64,000 nt of DNA from Phenylobacterium sp. SCN 70-31 (GCF_001724605.1 NZ_MEEX01000004.1:310001-374000); one strand, 5' to 3'; counted from the first letter of the stretch, positions 35,147 through 43,905 are shown. The notes: a model not told the origin generated them from the sequence alone. A program made the numbers and translations.

Positions 35147-35287
35147 GCCGCGAAGCGGCGCCTCTCGAATTTGAAGGAACCACGGAAGGACACGGAAAAC
35201 GCGGAAGACGAAGCTGCGACTTCCGTGTCCTTCCGTGTTTTCTGTGGTTCTCCATGACGGAGCCTCCACTCGCGCGGAGGCTCGGGA
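35147..35287. repeat. Inverted-repeat intergenic element, copy 1
   Basis: A 141-bp element after pdeA. It begins with the hairpin GCCGCGAAGCGGC (35147-35159). The main stem runs from GGAACCACGG (35176 on) to its partner ending CTGTGGTTC at 35250, with a loop near ACGAAGCTGCGA. A second hairpin, GAGCCTCC with GGAGGCTC, spans 35260-35283. The same order with about 85-90% identity occurs at 59552-59688, so this is a mobile or amplified short palindromic repeat without coding capacity. Confidence 0.85.
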
Positions 35288-35289
35288 GG

Positions 35290-35856
35290 TCAGGCTCTGC
35301 CGCCGGCTTCGGCGTTGAGGAAGGTGGGATCGACGCCCAGCTTGGCCAGGGCCCGCGCCCATTTGGTGTCGTGGTCGTCGTCGAAGACCAGGGCCTCGTC
35401 GGCTTCCACCGTGAGCCAGACGTGCTCGCGGATCTCGCGCTCGAGCTGGCCGGCGCCCCAGCCGGCGTAACCCAGGGCGAGCAGGGTCTTGCGCGGTTGG
35501 CGGCCCGGGGCGCCCATGACCTCCAGCACCTCCCGGGTGGTGGTGAGCGCCAGCCCCCCGTCCACGCCCAGGCTGTGCTCGGCGCGATAGTCGTCGGTAT
35601 GCACAACGAAGCCGCGCTCCACCTCGACCGGACCGCCGAACAGGACGAAGTCGGGCGCGACCGGACCGGCGGATTCGATCTCCAGGCGCTCCAGCAGGTC
35701 GGGCACCGTCAGCCCCTCCACGGGCCGGTTCACGGCGACGCCCATGGCGTGCCGGTCGTCGTGGGCGCAGATGAGAATCACCGAGCGCTCGAACCGGGAA
35801 TCGCCGATCCCCGGCATGGCGATGAGGAGCTGGCCCGTCAGGAACGCGCTGTCCAT
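35290..35856 (-). CDS. YqgE/AlgH family protein
   Basis: A 188-residue cytoplasmic protein of the UPF0301 (AlgH/YqgE) family. The signature motifs are G-Q-L-L-I-A-M-P-G-I-G-D-S-R-F-E-R-S-V-I, H-D-D-R-H-A-M-G-V-A-V-N-R-P-V-E, F-G-G-P-V-E-V-E-R-G-F-V-V-H and L-G-Y-A-G-W-G-A-G-Q-L-E-R-E-I. The length is normal. The function is unclear; in Pseudomonas it was linked to alginate regulation. It is convergent with pdeA across the inverted-repeat element. Confidence 0.95.
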   Translation of the reverse strand: MDSAFLTGQLLIAMPGIGDSRFERSVILICAHDDRHAMGVAVNRPVEGLTVPDLLERLEIESAGPVAPDFVLFGGPVEVERGFVVHTDDYRAEHSLGVDGGLALTTTREVLEVMGAPGRQPRKTLLALGYAGWGAGQLEREIREHVWLTVEADEALVFDDDHDTKWARALAKLGVDPTFLNAEAGGRA

Positions 35857-35994
35857 ACGGCAGAGATTCAGCGGGATCGTGGCGACTTCAAGGGCGTGCG
35901 CGCCGAAACCCCGGAATTGAGGTTACCCATCCCGGCTTTTCGCGTTTATGTGCCGGCCTGAACAGGCAAAGCATCCGAGCGAGGAGACCCTTCG

Positions 35995-36477
35995 ATGACC
36001 ATCAAGGTTGGCGACAAGCTGCCCAGCGCGACCCTCACCCAGGCCACCGCCGAAGGGCCGAAGCCGGTTCAGACCGACGATTTCTTCAAGGGCCGGACCG
36101 TGGCCCTGTTCGCCGTGCCGGGCGCCTTCACCCCCACCTGCTCGGCCAAGCACCTGCCGGGCTTCAAGCAGCATGCCCCCGACCTGAAGGCCAAGGGCGT
36201 CGACGCCATCGCGTGCCTGTCGGTGAACGACGCCTTCGTCATGAAGGCCTGGGGCGAGGACCAGGCGGTGGGTGACGACGTGATCATGCTGGCCGACGGC
36301 AACGGCGACTTCACCAGCGCCATCGGCCTGTCCATGGACGGCAGCCGCTTCGGCATGGGCCAGCGTTCGCAGCGCTACTCGATGATCGTCAACGACGGGA
36401 TCGTGAAGGAGCTCAACGTCGAGGCGCCGGGCGAATTCAAGGTCTCGGCCGCCGACTACATGCTGGCTCAGCTTTAG
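35995..36477 (+). CDS. Peroxiredoxin, Prx5/AhpC-type
   Basis: A 160-residue cytoplasmic peroxiredoxin that reduces hydrogen peroxide and organic peroxides. The active-site motif is P-G-A-F-T-P-T-C-S with peroxidatic C49, and a second cysteine (C74 in A-I-A-C-L-S-V) may act in resolution. The motif R-S-Q-R-Y-S-M-I-V-N-D-G-I-V is conserved in this subfamily. The stop codon overlaps the convergent glycosylase stop by four bases in TTAG. A hairpin within that gene (36487-36513) may end this transcript. Confidence 0.94.
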   Translation: MTIKVGDKLPSATLTQATAEGPKPVQTDDFFKGRTVALFAVPGAFTPTCSAKHLPGFKQHAPDLKAKGVDAIACLSVNDAFVMKAWGEDQAVGDDVIMLADGNGDFTSAIGLSMDGSRFGMGQRSQRYSMIVNDGIVKELNVEAPGEFKVSAADYMLAQL

Positions 36478-37088
36478 CGGGAGAAGGGCCGGCTCAGGAA
36501 CCGTGAGCCGGCCTCTCCGAACCGCCAGGGCTTTTCCGCCGCCTTGGTGATCCCGATACGAGGTCCCGCGACGACGGCGCCGGCCGGGCCTTCACGGAGT
36601 TCGAACGGCGGCGAATCCAGCCGCAGGCCGTCGTGTTCGCGGGTGACCGCCAACGCCTGGCACAGCTTTCCGGGGCCCGAGCAGAGCGCGCGGGGATCGT
36701 CCCGCCCACGGCGCGCCCGCATGACGTCCAGGCCATGCCGCGGCTCGATGGCGCGTATCAGCACCGCCGATCCTTCGCCCGATGCGCCGGACACGAAATT
36801 CATGCACCAGTGGACGCCGTACGAACGGTAGACGTAGAGGCGCCCCGCCGGGCCGAACATCGCCGCGTTGCGCGCGGTCGGGCCGGGATAGCTGTGCGAG
36901 GCCGGGTCCTCCTGATGATAGGCCTCGGTCTCGACGATGCGGCCGCCCACCCCGCCCACATAGACCTCCCAGCCGATCAGGTCGCGGGCGACATCGGTCG
37001 GATGCCGCTCCCAGAATCCTTGACGCCCGGAATTTGAAGGTTCGGAATGCCGGCCAACGAGAACATGCATTCGGGGAGGATGCGCCAT
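36474..37088 (-). CDS. DNA-3-methyladenine glycosylase (MPG/AAG family)
   Basis: A 204-residue base-excision repair enzyme that removes alkylated purines. It contains V-A-R-D-L-I-G-W-E-V, the catalytic region I-V-E-T-E-A-Y (Glu activates water), H-S-Y-P-G-P-T-A-R-N-A-A-M-F-G-P-A-G-R-L-Y-V-Y and G-P-G-K-L-C-Q-A-L, all MPG hallmarks. The first ATG (37088) overlaps the start codon of the divergent amidohydrolase, and another ATG lies at 37070. The conserved core starts at about residue 20, so the true start is uncertain. The enzyme is complete. Confidence 0.93.
   Translation of the reverse strand: MAHPPRMHVLVGRHSEPSNSGRQGFWERHPTDVARDLIGWEVYVGGVGGRIVETEAYHQEDPASHSYPGPTARNAAMFGPAGRLYVYRSYGVHWCMNFVSGASGEGSAVLIRAIEPRHGLDVMRARRGRDDPRALCSGPGKLCQALAVTREHDGLRLDSPPFELREGPAGAVVAGPRIGITKAAEKPWRFGEAGSRFLSRPFSR
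36487..36513 (+). terminator. Hairpin within the glycosylase end, downstream of the peroxiredoxin
   Basis: A perfect 10-bp stem (36487-36496 with 36504-36513) with a 7-base loop begins 9 bases after the peroxiredoxin stop and lies inside the glycosylase coding sequence. It may serve as the peroxiredoxin terminator. It lacks a T-run. Confidence 0.45.
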
Positions 37089-38265
37089 GGCGTATGTCGA
37101 AGGCCAGACGATCCACGACGCCGACAGTCATATCATGGAGCTGCCGGGCACGATCCACCGGTACCTCGACCCCAGGGTCCGCGACGACTTCATCGCCAAG
37201 ACCGGGAAGAAGGACGTGCTGCCGGAATGGTTCGCCAAGGCGGCGGACCGACACGAGGATCCCGAGTTCCGCGCCGGGGCCGAGGCGAACATCCTGCTGC
37301 GCAAGAACTACGAGGCCCTGGGCGCGTTCCGGGCCGACGACCGGCCGGCGACGCTGGATCACCTGGGCTTCGCCAGCCAGCTCGTCTTCACCACCGCCTG
37401 CCTGTCGAACTGGGGCCTGGAGCAGGCGGGCGAGATCGACCTGGCGGTCGAGGCGGCGCGCGCACACAACCGGATGATGACCGACTTCTGCTCGGTGGAT
37501 CGCCGGCTGCTGGCCACGGGCTATGTGCCGCTGGCGGACCGGGCGCGGGCGCCCGAGATCGCGCGCGAGGCCATCGCGCTGGGCGCCAAGGGCCTGGTGG
37601 TGCCCTCGCGCCATCCGCCGGGCTTCTCGCCCAGCCACGTCGAGCTGGATCCGCTGTGGGCGCTGGCCGAGGAGGCGGGGCTGCCGATCCTGTTCCACGT
37701 GGGCGGCGAGGAGAAGATGGCCCAAGCCTATGCCGAGAACGGCCTGCCGCAGGTGAAGGATTTCCACGGCGGCGACGAGAACTTCACCTCGGTCACCTTC
37801 ATGGCGATCCCGCTGAGCATCTGGCAGACGCTGTCGGTGATGGTGATCGACGGGGTGTTCGACCGGTTCCCCCGGTTGAAGTTCGGGGCCATCGAGCTGG
37901 GCGCTTCGTGGCTGCCCAGCCTGATGAAGTTCCTGGATTCCGGCTGCGCCGCCTTCGGCAAGGAGGAGCGGCTGCAACGGCTTTCGGCCCGGCCGTCCGA
38001 GATCCTGCGCCGCCAGCTTCGGGTGACGCCCTACCCGCACGAGGACGTCGCCTGGATCATGGCCAACGCGGGCGACGAGATGGCGCTGTTCAGCTCGGAC
38101 TTCCCGCACGTCGAGGGCGGCCGCAATCCTCTGAAGCGCTTCAACGAGAGCCTGGAGGGCGTGAGCGCGGCGCGGAAGCGGATGTTCTACCGCGACAACT
38201 TCATCGACCTGATGGGCGCCGGACTCGATCCCGCGCTCCACGATCTTCCGGCCCTGGCGGCGTAG
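37087..38265 (+). CDS. Amidohydrolase (amidohydrolase_2 / metal-dependent hydrolase family)
   Basis: A 392-residue TIM-barrel protein. Near the N-terminus is I-H-D-A-D-S-H-I-M-E (the D-x-H metal motif), followed by family motifs F-H-V-G-G-E-E in the middle and F-S-S-D-F-P-H-V-E-G-G near the end, with a catalytic Asp. Members act as decarboxylases or hydrolases on aromatic or related acids. The substrate is unknown. GGGGAGGA at 37074-37081 is a good ribosome-binding site for ATG 37087. This start overlaps the first ATG of the divergent glycosylase (CATG), so one of the two starts may be elsewhere. Confidence 0.88.
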   Translation: MAYVEGQTIHDADSHIMELPGTIHRYLDPRVRDDFIAKTGKKDVLPEWFAKAADRHEDPEFRAGAEANILLRKNYEALGAFRADDRPATLDHLGFASQLVFTTACLSNWGLEQAGEIDLAVEAARAHNRMMTDFCSVDRRLLATGYVPLADRARAPEIAREAIALGAKGLVVPSRHPPGFSPSHVELDPLWALAEEAGLPILFHVGGEEKMAQAYAENGLPQVKDFHGGDENFTSVTFMAIPLSIWQTLSVMVIDGVFDRFPRLKFGAIELGASWLPSLMKFLDSGCAAFGKEERLQRLSARPSEILRRQLRVTPYPHEDVAWIMANAGDEMALFSSDFPHVEGGRNPLKRFNESLEGVSAARKRMFYRDNFIDLMGAGLDPALHDLPALAA

Positions 38266-38284
38266 ACGTCGAGCGGGCCAGGCT

Positions 38285-40108
38285 TCAGGCCGCGCGCTCG
38301 GACGTCCGGTCCGGTGTCGCGGCCGTCGCCCGGACGATCGCGTCCAGCAGTTCCTGGAGCTGGATCGGCTTGGACGCGTGCTCGGTGAAGCCTTCGTCGA
38401 GATAGCGTTGCCGGCCGCCCGAGACGACGTCGGCGGTGAGGGCGATGACCGGAACGGACCGGTTCGGCCCCTGGGTGGCGCGGATGTGCGCCAGAAGCTG
38501 CGAGCCGTTCATGGCCGGCATCTGGATGTCGGTGAGCACCAGGTCGAAGCTCTCGTCGGCCAGGGCGTCCAGGGCCGCCTCTCCGCCGGGAGCCTTGGAG
38601 ACCGCATGGCCCAGGCTGGACAGGAGCTGTTCCAGCACCATCAGGTTGATGGCGTTGTCGTCGACGGCGAGCACCCGCAGCGGGGTCATCGTCAAGGTCT
38701 GCGGCGCGGTCCCGGCGTCATCCTCCCCGGCGCCGTCGGTCGCCGCGGCCGGATCGAGATCGAGCTCCACGTGGAAGGCGGACCCCGCCCCGACCTCGCT
38801 CTCGACCCAGACACGCCCGCCCATCAGCTCGACCAGCTCACGCACGATGGCCAGCCCGAGGCCGGTGCCGTCCGTCCGGCGCGCCGCCGGACCTTGGGCC
38901 TGGGAGAAGCGGTCGAAGAGCGTCGGCAGATGGTCCGCAGGAATGCCCGGCCCGGTATCGCGCACCGTCAGGTTCAGCCGGACCCGGCCGTCGCCGAGAT
39001 CGCCGGCGCGCGCCTCGACCGTGACCGACCCGGCTTCGGTGAACTTCAGGGCGTTGCCCATCAGGTTGAACAGCACCTGGCGCAGGCGCAGGGCGTCGAT
39101 CATCAGCCGGTCGGGCAAGGCGTCCGGCGCCGCGAGCGACAGCGCCACGCCACGTTCGTCCGCGCGAGGGGTCCAGAACAGCACCGCGCGGTCCAGGAGG
39201 GCGCGGAGGTCTTCGGGCGCGGTGACGATCTCCAGCTTGCCGGCGTCGATCTTGGAGGCGTCGAGCACGTCGTTGAGGATCTGAAGCAGGTATTCGCCGG
39301 AATCGATCAGGGCGTCGAGGCGCTCGATCTGGAGGGGCGCGCGTTCGTCGCGGCGCAGGAGCCGCGCCATCCCCATGACGCCGTTCATCGGGGTGCGGAT
39401 CTCATGACTCATGGTGGCCAGGAAGCTGGCGCGGGCCAGACCGGCGTCATGCGCGGCTTCCCGCGCCGCGTCGGCCGCCGCCCGGTCGGCCACCGAGGCG
39501 ACGTAGGCGTCATGCCACCTTGCGATCGTTGAGGAGGCATGGACCGAGATCGATCGCAGTATGACGAACAGAACCACGGCGTTGAGGAGCAGCCCGGCCG
39601 TCGTGAGCGGGTCGAAGCGGAGCGCGCAGATGCCGAGGATTCCCGCAGCCATGGGTGAGACGGACGCCCAGAACACCAGGCGGGAGAGGCTGCTCAGGCC
39701 CACCGCCACGGCCATCAGGGTGGCGAGCTGGAGCCCGTAGAACGCAAGTTCCGCCAGGCCGCCGGTGAACGCCATGAACCAGGTGGGGAGTGTGTAGACC
39801 GTCATCCGCACGGCGGAGAGGGCCGCGAGGCGGCGCAGGCCCTTGTGCTCGTCCAGCTCCGGTCCGGCGGCCAGCCATCGCTTCACCAAGTGCTGCTGGG
39901 CGGTGTCGAACGCCGTGGCGGCGACAAGGAGGACGGCCGCCACCCAGGGATGTCCCAGAAGCAGGGCGCCCAGCGCGGCCAGGGCGTTGAAGAGAACGTG
40001 CGCCGGCAGCGGCATGCGGAAGGCCGCCAGGCAGAGCTGAAGACTGGTGACGTCGACGTTCGGGACCAAGATGGCCGCCGCCGGATACCCCGCCTTGGCT
40101 CTCCACAT
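38285..40108 (-). CDS. Hybrid sensor histidine kinase with membrane sensor and C-terminal receiver
   Basis: A 607-residue protein. Residues about 20-190 form several membrane helices with no recognised input domain. A DHp domain follows with M-S-H-E-I-R-T-P-M (H235), then the HATPase domain with the N-box L-M-G-N-A-L-K-F-T, D-T-G-P-G-I and G-T-G-L-G-L-A. A receiver domain ends the chain, with phospho-acceptor D527 in L-T-D-I-Q-M-P. It is probably a phosphorelay kinase, though no HPt or response regulator is adjacent. The ATG at 40108 is preceded by a tandem-duplicated ribosome-binding site. The neighbours give no clue to the signal. Confidence 0.93.
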   Translation of the reverse strand: MWRAKAGYPAAAILVPNVDVTSLQLCLAAFRMPLPAHVLFNALAALGALLLGHPWVAAVLLVAATAFDTAQQHLVKRWLAAGPELDEHKGLRRLAALSAVRMTVYTLPTWFMAFTGGLAELAFYGLQLATLMAVAVGLSSLSRLVFWASVSPMAAGILGICALRFDPLTTAGLLLNAVVLFVILRSISVHASSTIARWHDAYVASVADRAAADAAREAAHDAGLARASFLATMSHEIRTPMNGVMGMARLLRRDERAPLQIERLDALIDSGEYLLQILNDVLDASKIDAGKLEIVTAPEDLRALLDRAVLFWTPRADERGVALSLAAPDALPDRLMIDALRLRQVLFNLMGNALKFTEAGSVTVEARAGDLGDGRVRLNLTVRDTGPGIPADHLPTLFDRFSQAQGPAARRTDGTGLGLAIVRELVELMGGRVWVESEVGAGSAFHVELDLDPAAATDGAGEDDAGTAPQTLTMTPLRVLAVDDNAINLMVLEQLLSSLGHAVSKAPGGEAALDALADESFDLVLTDIQMPAMNGSQLLAHIRATQGPNRSVPVIALTADVVSGGRQRYLDEGFTEHASKPIQLQELLDAIVRATAATPDRTSERAA

Positions 40109-40109
40109 G

Positions 40110-40137
40110 GGCTATCCCCCTGCGGCTATCCCCCTGC
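40110..40137 (-). repeat. Tandem 14-bp duplication carrying the kinase ribosome-binding site
   Basis: Two exact copies of GGCTATCCCCCTGC (40110-40123 and 40124-40137) lie directly before the ATG at 40108 on the minus strand. Each copy reads GCAGGGGGATAGCC on the coding strand, so each carries an AGGGGGA Shine-Dalgarno core. Only the proximal copy has normal spacing (6-7 bases). Confidence 0.75.
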
Positions 40138-40192
40138 GGCTGAGCCTAAATGCCGCAGGTAAACCGTTCGCGAACGGTGATCGGCGGTCGCC

Positions 40193-41938
40193 CTAGCCGG
40201 CCAGCGCCGTCGGCTGGGTGGATTCGAGGTCGAGCGCGCCGTCGGCGAGGCCGTCGGCGAGGCCCGGGGCCTGGGTCAGCACCTGGCTGGCCCAGAGCCG
40301 GGCCAGGGCGCCCTTCGCCGCCAGCCAGGGCTGGTCCTCCGAGCCCGAGGCGGCCAGGGCCTGGAGGCCCAGGATCCACCCGCCGGTCACGTCGCCGGCC
40401 AGCTTGAGATAGGGGGTGGCCGCCGCCTGCGCGGCGATGTTGTCGGCGTCCAGCAGCCAGCCGGTGGCGCGGTCCAGCGCCGCGACGCCCGCGCCCAGGC
40501 GGGCGCCCACGCCCTCGAGCCCGGCGGCGGCCGAGAGCCGGTCGGCCGTCGCGGCCATGTCGGCGCACAGGGCCTTCATCGTCTCGCCGCCGTTCGCGCG
40601 CACCTTGCGGCCGATCAGGTCCAGCGCCTGGATGCCGTTGGTGCCTTCGTAGATCGGGGCGATGCGGGCGTCGCGGTAGTGCTGGGCGGCCCCGGTCTCC
40701 TCGATGAAGCCCATGCCGCCGTGGATCTGGACCCCGGCCGAGGCCACGTCGACGCCGACGTCGGTGGACCAGGCCTTGGCGATGGGCGTCAGAAGCTCCT
40801 GCCGGGCCTTCGCCGCGGCCCGCTCGGCCGGGTCGTCGGCCAGCCGCGCCACGTCGGACAGGACGCCGGTGGTCAGGCAGATCCCCCGGGCGGCCTCGAT
40901 CCGCGCCTTCATCAGCATCAGGGTGCGGCGGACGTCCGGGTGGCCGTAGATCGCCCCGTCGCCGGGCAGGGCGGTGCGGCCCTGCCGGCGCTCCTGGCTG
41001 AAGGCCAGCGCCTGCTGGAAGGCCCGCTCGGCGATGGCCACCCCCTGGACGCCCACCTGCAGCCGCGCGGCGTTCATCATCACGAACATGTGGGCCAGGC
41101 CCTGGCCCAGTTCGCCCACCAGTTCGGCCTCGGCGTCCTCGTAGAGCATGACGCAGGTGGGCGAGCCGTGGATGCCCAGCTTGTGCTCGATGGAGGCGGG
41201 CCGGAAGCTGTTGCGCGGCCCCAGCGCGCCGTCGTCCTTCACCTGGAACTTGTTGGCCAGGAACAGGCTGATCCCCTTGATCCCGGGCGGCGCGTCGGGG
41301 GTGCGGGCGATGATCAGGTGACAGATGTTGTCGGCGGCGTCGTGGTCGCCCCAGGTGATGAAGATCTTCTGGCCCGAGAGCCGGTAGCCGCCCTTGCCGT
41401 CGGGCCGGGCGACGGATGTGAGAGCGGCGAGGTCGGAGCCGGCCTGCGGCTCGGTCAGGCACATGGCGCCGGTCCATTCGCCCGACACCAGCTTCGGCAG
41501 CACCAGCGCCTTCTGCCGCTCGGTCCCGTGCAGGGTCAGGGCCTCGATGGCGCCCTGGGTCAGCATCGGGCACAGGCCGAAGGCCATGTTGGCGGCGTGG
41601 ACCATCTCGAAGACGGCCAGCTCCATCGCCTTCGAGAGGCCCTGGCCGCCGTGCTCCGGGTCGGCCGAGAGCGAGTTCCAGCCCTGCTCGACGAAGCGCC
41701 GGTAGGCGTCGGCGAAGCCGGGGGCCGCGGTGACCGTCCCGTTCTCGTAACGGGCGCCCACGAGGTCGCCCTGGCGGTTGAGGGGCGCAAGCTCGTTGTC
41801 GGCGAAGGCGGCGGCGGCTTCGAGCACGGCCTGGACCGTGTCGCCGTCGAGGTCGGGATAGTGGCGCGCCAGCAGGTCGGGATGGCCCACGGTCTTCAGG
41901 GCGAAAGCCAGGTCTCGGACGGGGGCGCGGAACGTCAT
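40193..41938 (-). CDS. Acyl-CoA dehydrogenase, DmdC-like long type
   Basis: A 581-residue FAD enzyme with the N-terminal extension and C-terminal domain typical of the long ACAD branch (DmdC / AidB-like), about 200 residues longer than short-chain dehydrogenases. It contains C-L-T-E-P-Q-A-G-S-D-L, K-I-F-I-T-W-G-D-H-D and, near the end, Y-E-G-T-N-G-I-Q-A-L-D-L, whose glutamate is the likely catalytic base. It should oxidise an acyl-CoA at the alpha-beta position. Chain preference is unknown. It is separate from neighbouring genes by 84 bases (kinase) and 175 bases (tsaC). Confidence 0.93.
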   Translation of the reverse strand: MTFRAPVRDLAFALKTVGHPDLLARHYPDLDGDTVQAVLEAAAAFADNELAPLNRQGDLVGARYENGTVTAAPGFADAYRRFVEQGWNSLSADPEHGGQGLSKAMELAVFEMVHAANMAFGLCPMLTQGAIEALTLHGTERQKALVLPKLVSGEWTGAMCLTEPQAGSDLAALTSVARPDGKGGYRLSGQKIFITWGDHDAADNICHLIIARTPDAPPGIKGISLFLANKFQVKDDGALGPRNSFRPASIEHKLGIHGSPTCVMLYEDAEAELVGELGQGLAHMFVMMNAARLQVGVQGVAIAERAFQQALAFSQERRQGRTALPGDGAIYGHPDVRRTLMLMKARIEAARGICLTTGVLSDVARLADDPAERAAAKARQELLTPIAKAWSTDVGVDVASAGVQIHGGMGFIEETGAAQHYRDARIAPIYEGTNGIQALDLIGRKVRANGGETMKALCADMAATADRLSAAAGLEGVGARLGAGVAALDRATGWLLDADNIAAQAAATPYLKLAGDVTGGWILGLQALAASGSEDQPWLAAKGALARLWASQVLTQAPGLADGLADGALDLESTQPTALAG

Positions 41939-42113
41939 GGCGGGCTCTTCTCTCTCGCGGGTCTTCTGGTCGGTCTCTCGTCGGCCTCTGGCCGGTCTCT
42001 GGCGGACTGGGCGTCTTCTAGTGGCTGGCGGGGCGGTTCGATAGTCGCCGGGACGTCAATGTGCGCGCAGTTCGTGGGGGACAGTCTCGCCGGGCCGGTG
42101 TAACCGCGCCGTC

Positions 42114-43028
42114 GTGGACGATCCCCCGACAGACCCGGCCGAAGCGGCGGCGCGCGCATTGCGCGGCGGCGGGCTCGTGCTGATGCCGACCGAGACCGTC
42201 TACGGCCTGGCGGGCGACGCGGCGGACGCGCGCGCGGTGGCGGCCGTCTACGAGGCCAAGGGGCGGCCCAGCTTCAATCCCCTGATCGCCCACGTGGCCG
42301 ACGTCGGCATGGCCCGGCGGATCGCCCGCTTCGACGCCCGCGCCGAGGCCTTGGCGGCGCGGTTCTGGCCCGGGCCGCTGACCCTGGTGCTGCCCGTCGC
42401 CGATCCCGCGGCGGTCTGCGACCTGGCGCGGGCGGGACTGGACACGGTGGCCGTCCGCGCGCCGGCGCATCCGCTGGCCCACGCCCTGATCGCGGCCTTC
42501 GGCGGGCCGGTGGTGGCGCCCTCGGCCAACCGCTCGGGGCGGCCCAGTCCGACGAGCCTCGCCGACGCCCTGGAGGAGACGGGAGCCTTCGTGCAGGCCG
42601 CCCTCGATGGCGGCCCCTGCGCCGTGGGCCTGGAATCGACGGTGGTGGGTCTGCTGGACGAGGCGCGCCTGCTCAGGCCGGGCGCCGTGACCCGCGCGCA
42701 GATCGAGGCGGTGATCGGCCCCCTGGCCGAGGCGGCGGACGACGCCAGACGTTCGCCCGGCCGGCTGACCCCCGACGCGCCGGTGCGGCTCGATGCGACG
42801 GCGCCGCAGCCGGGCGAGGCGTGGCTGTCGTTCGGCCCCGCCGGCGCGGGACCCTGGAACCTCAGTCCCACGGGCGACCTGGCCGAGGCCGCCGCCAACC
42901 TCTTCGCCTACCTCCGCGCCGCCGACCGCACGTCGCCGGCCGGGATCGCCGTCGCGCCGATCCCGCACGAGGGCCTGGGCGAGGCGATCAACGACCGGCT
43001 GAAGCGGGCGGCGGGGTTCGTGGGGTAG
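42114..43028 (+). CDS. L-threonylcarbamoyladenylate synthase (Sua5/YrdC/TsaC)
   Basis: A 304-residue protein with a YrdC domain and a C-terminal Sua5 domain. It makes threonylcarbamoyl-AMP from threonine, bicarbonate and ATP for t6A tRNA modification. Conserved motifs are L-M-P-T-E-T-V-Y-G-L-A-G-D-A, K-G-R-P-S-F-N-P-L-I, F-W-P-G-P-L-T-L-V and A-P-S-A-N-R-S-G-R-P-S-P-T. The second part is linked by a proline/arginine hinge and includes S-F-G-P-A. It starts with GTG at 42114; no ATG occurs nearby upstream. It stands as a single gene. Confidence 0.94.
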   Translation: MDDPPTDPAEAAARALRGGGLVLMPTETVYGLAGDAADARAVAAVYEAKGRPSFNPLIAHVADVGMARRIARFDARAEALAARFWPGPLTLVLPVADPAAVCDLARAGLDTVAVRAPAHPLAHALIAAFGGPVVAPSANRSGRPSPTSLADALEETGAFVQAALDGGPCAVGLESTVVGLLDEARLLRPGAVTRAQIEAVIGPLAEAADDARRSPGRLTPDAPVRLDATAPQPGEAWLSFGPAGAGPWNLSPTGDLAEAAANLFAYLRAADRTSPAGIAVAPIPHEGLGEAINDRLKRAAGFVG

Positions 43029-43140
43029 GGCGTGTCAGCGGACGATCCCGCTCCGCCGAAGAGCGGTTGTGGAGTCCCGACGCGGACGGCTATCCCTATC
43101 CCGAGGCCCGCGACGCCTCGTCCGAGGAGGCGCAGGCCAC

Positions 43141-43788
43141 ATGACCAAGCCCATGAGGATCGACTTCGTCTCCGACGTCTCCTGCCCCTGGTGCGTCATC
43201 GGCCTGGGCGGGCTCGAGGCGGCCCTGGCGCGGGTCGGCGACCTCGTCGATGCGACGATCACCCTGCAGCCGTTCGAGCTCAACCCCCACATGCCGGCCG
43301 AAGGCCAGAACATCGGCGAGCACGTCCGCGAGAAGTATGGCGCGACGCCCGAGCAATCGGCCCGGAACCGCGACCATATCCGCGCCCGCGCCGCCGAGGT
43401 GGGCGTCACCATCGCCACCACGCCTGAAAGCCGGATCTACAACACCTTCGACGCTCATCGGCTGCTGCATTGGGCGGGCCTCGAGGGGCGCCAGCTGCCG
43501 CTCAAGCACCTGCTCTTCGAAGCCTATTTCACCCGTGGTGAGAACCCCGGCGACCCCGAGGTGCTGGTCGCCGCCGCCGAACGTGCGGGGCTCGATCCCG
43601 TCGCCGCTCGCGACGTCCTGGCTTCGGGCCGCTTCGCCGACGACATCCGCGCGCTGGAGGCCCAATGGTACGAGGCCGGCGTCAGCTCCGTCCCGACCGT
43701 GATCATCAACGAGACGTACGTCATCTCCGGCGGGCATCCCGCCGACGCTTTCGAACGCGCGCTACGCAAAATCGCGGCCGAGATTTAG
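43141..43788 (+). CDS. DsbA family oxidoreductase, FrnE-like
   Basis: A 215-residue thioredoxin-fold protein with an inserted helical domain. The active site is S-C-P-W-C (C-x-x-C) directly after the first strand, as in FrnE-like cytoplasmic DsbA relatives (2-hydroxychromene-2-carboxylate isomerase/DsbA). Other motifs are P-F-E-L-N-P-x-M-P, S-x-x-I-Y-N-T-F-D-A-H-R-L-L-H-W, and near the end G-V-S-S-V-P-T-V-I-I with the cis-proline. No signal peptide is present, so it works in the cytoplasm. ATG 43141 is chosen over an upstream ATG (43069) that would add an arginine-rich lead. Confidence 0.93.
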   Translation: MTKPMRIDFVSDVSCPWCVIGLGGLEAALARVGDLVDATITLQPFELNPHMPAEGQNIGEHVREKYGATPEQSARNRDHIRARAAEVGVTIATTPESRIYNTFDAHRLLHWAGLEGRQLPLKHLLFEAYFTRGENPGDPEVLVAAAERAGLDPVAARDVLASGRFADDIRALEAQWYEAGVSSVPTVIINETYVISGGHPADAFERALRKIAAEI

Positions 43789-43905
43789 CCGCCCGAGGTC
43801 GCCACGGCTCGTTCAACACCCCGATCGGTCACGACAGACCCATGTCTGCGCGGCGCCAGGCGCCCGCGAACCGCCCGTTTCCGACACCGGCCGGGCGCCC
43901 ATGTC

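Noticed and set aside
43789..43905. Small gene between the DsbA-like gene and vapC
   Set aside because: The short frame starting with M-S-A-R-R-Q runs into vapC in antisense and has no ribosome-binding site or conserved feature.
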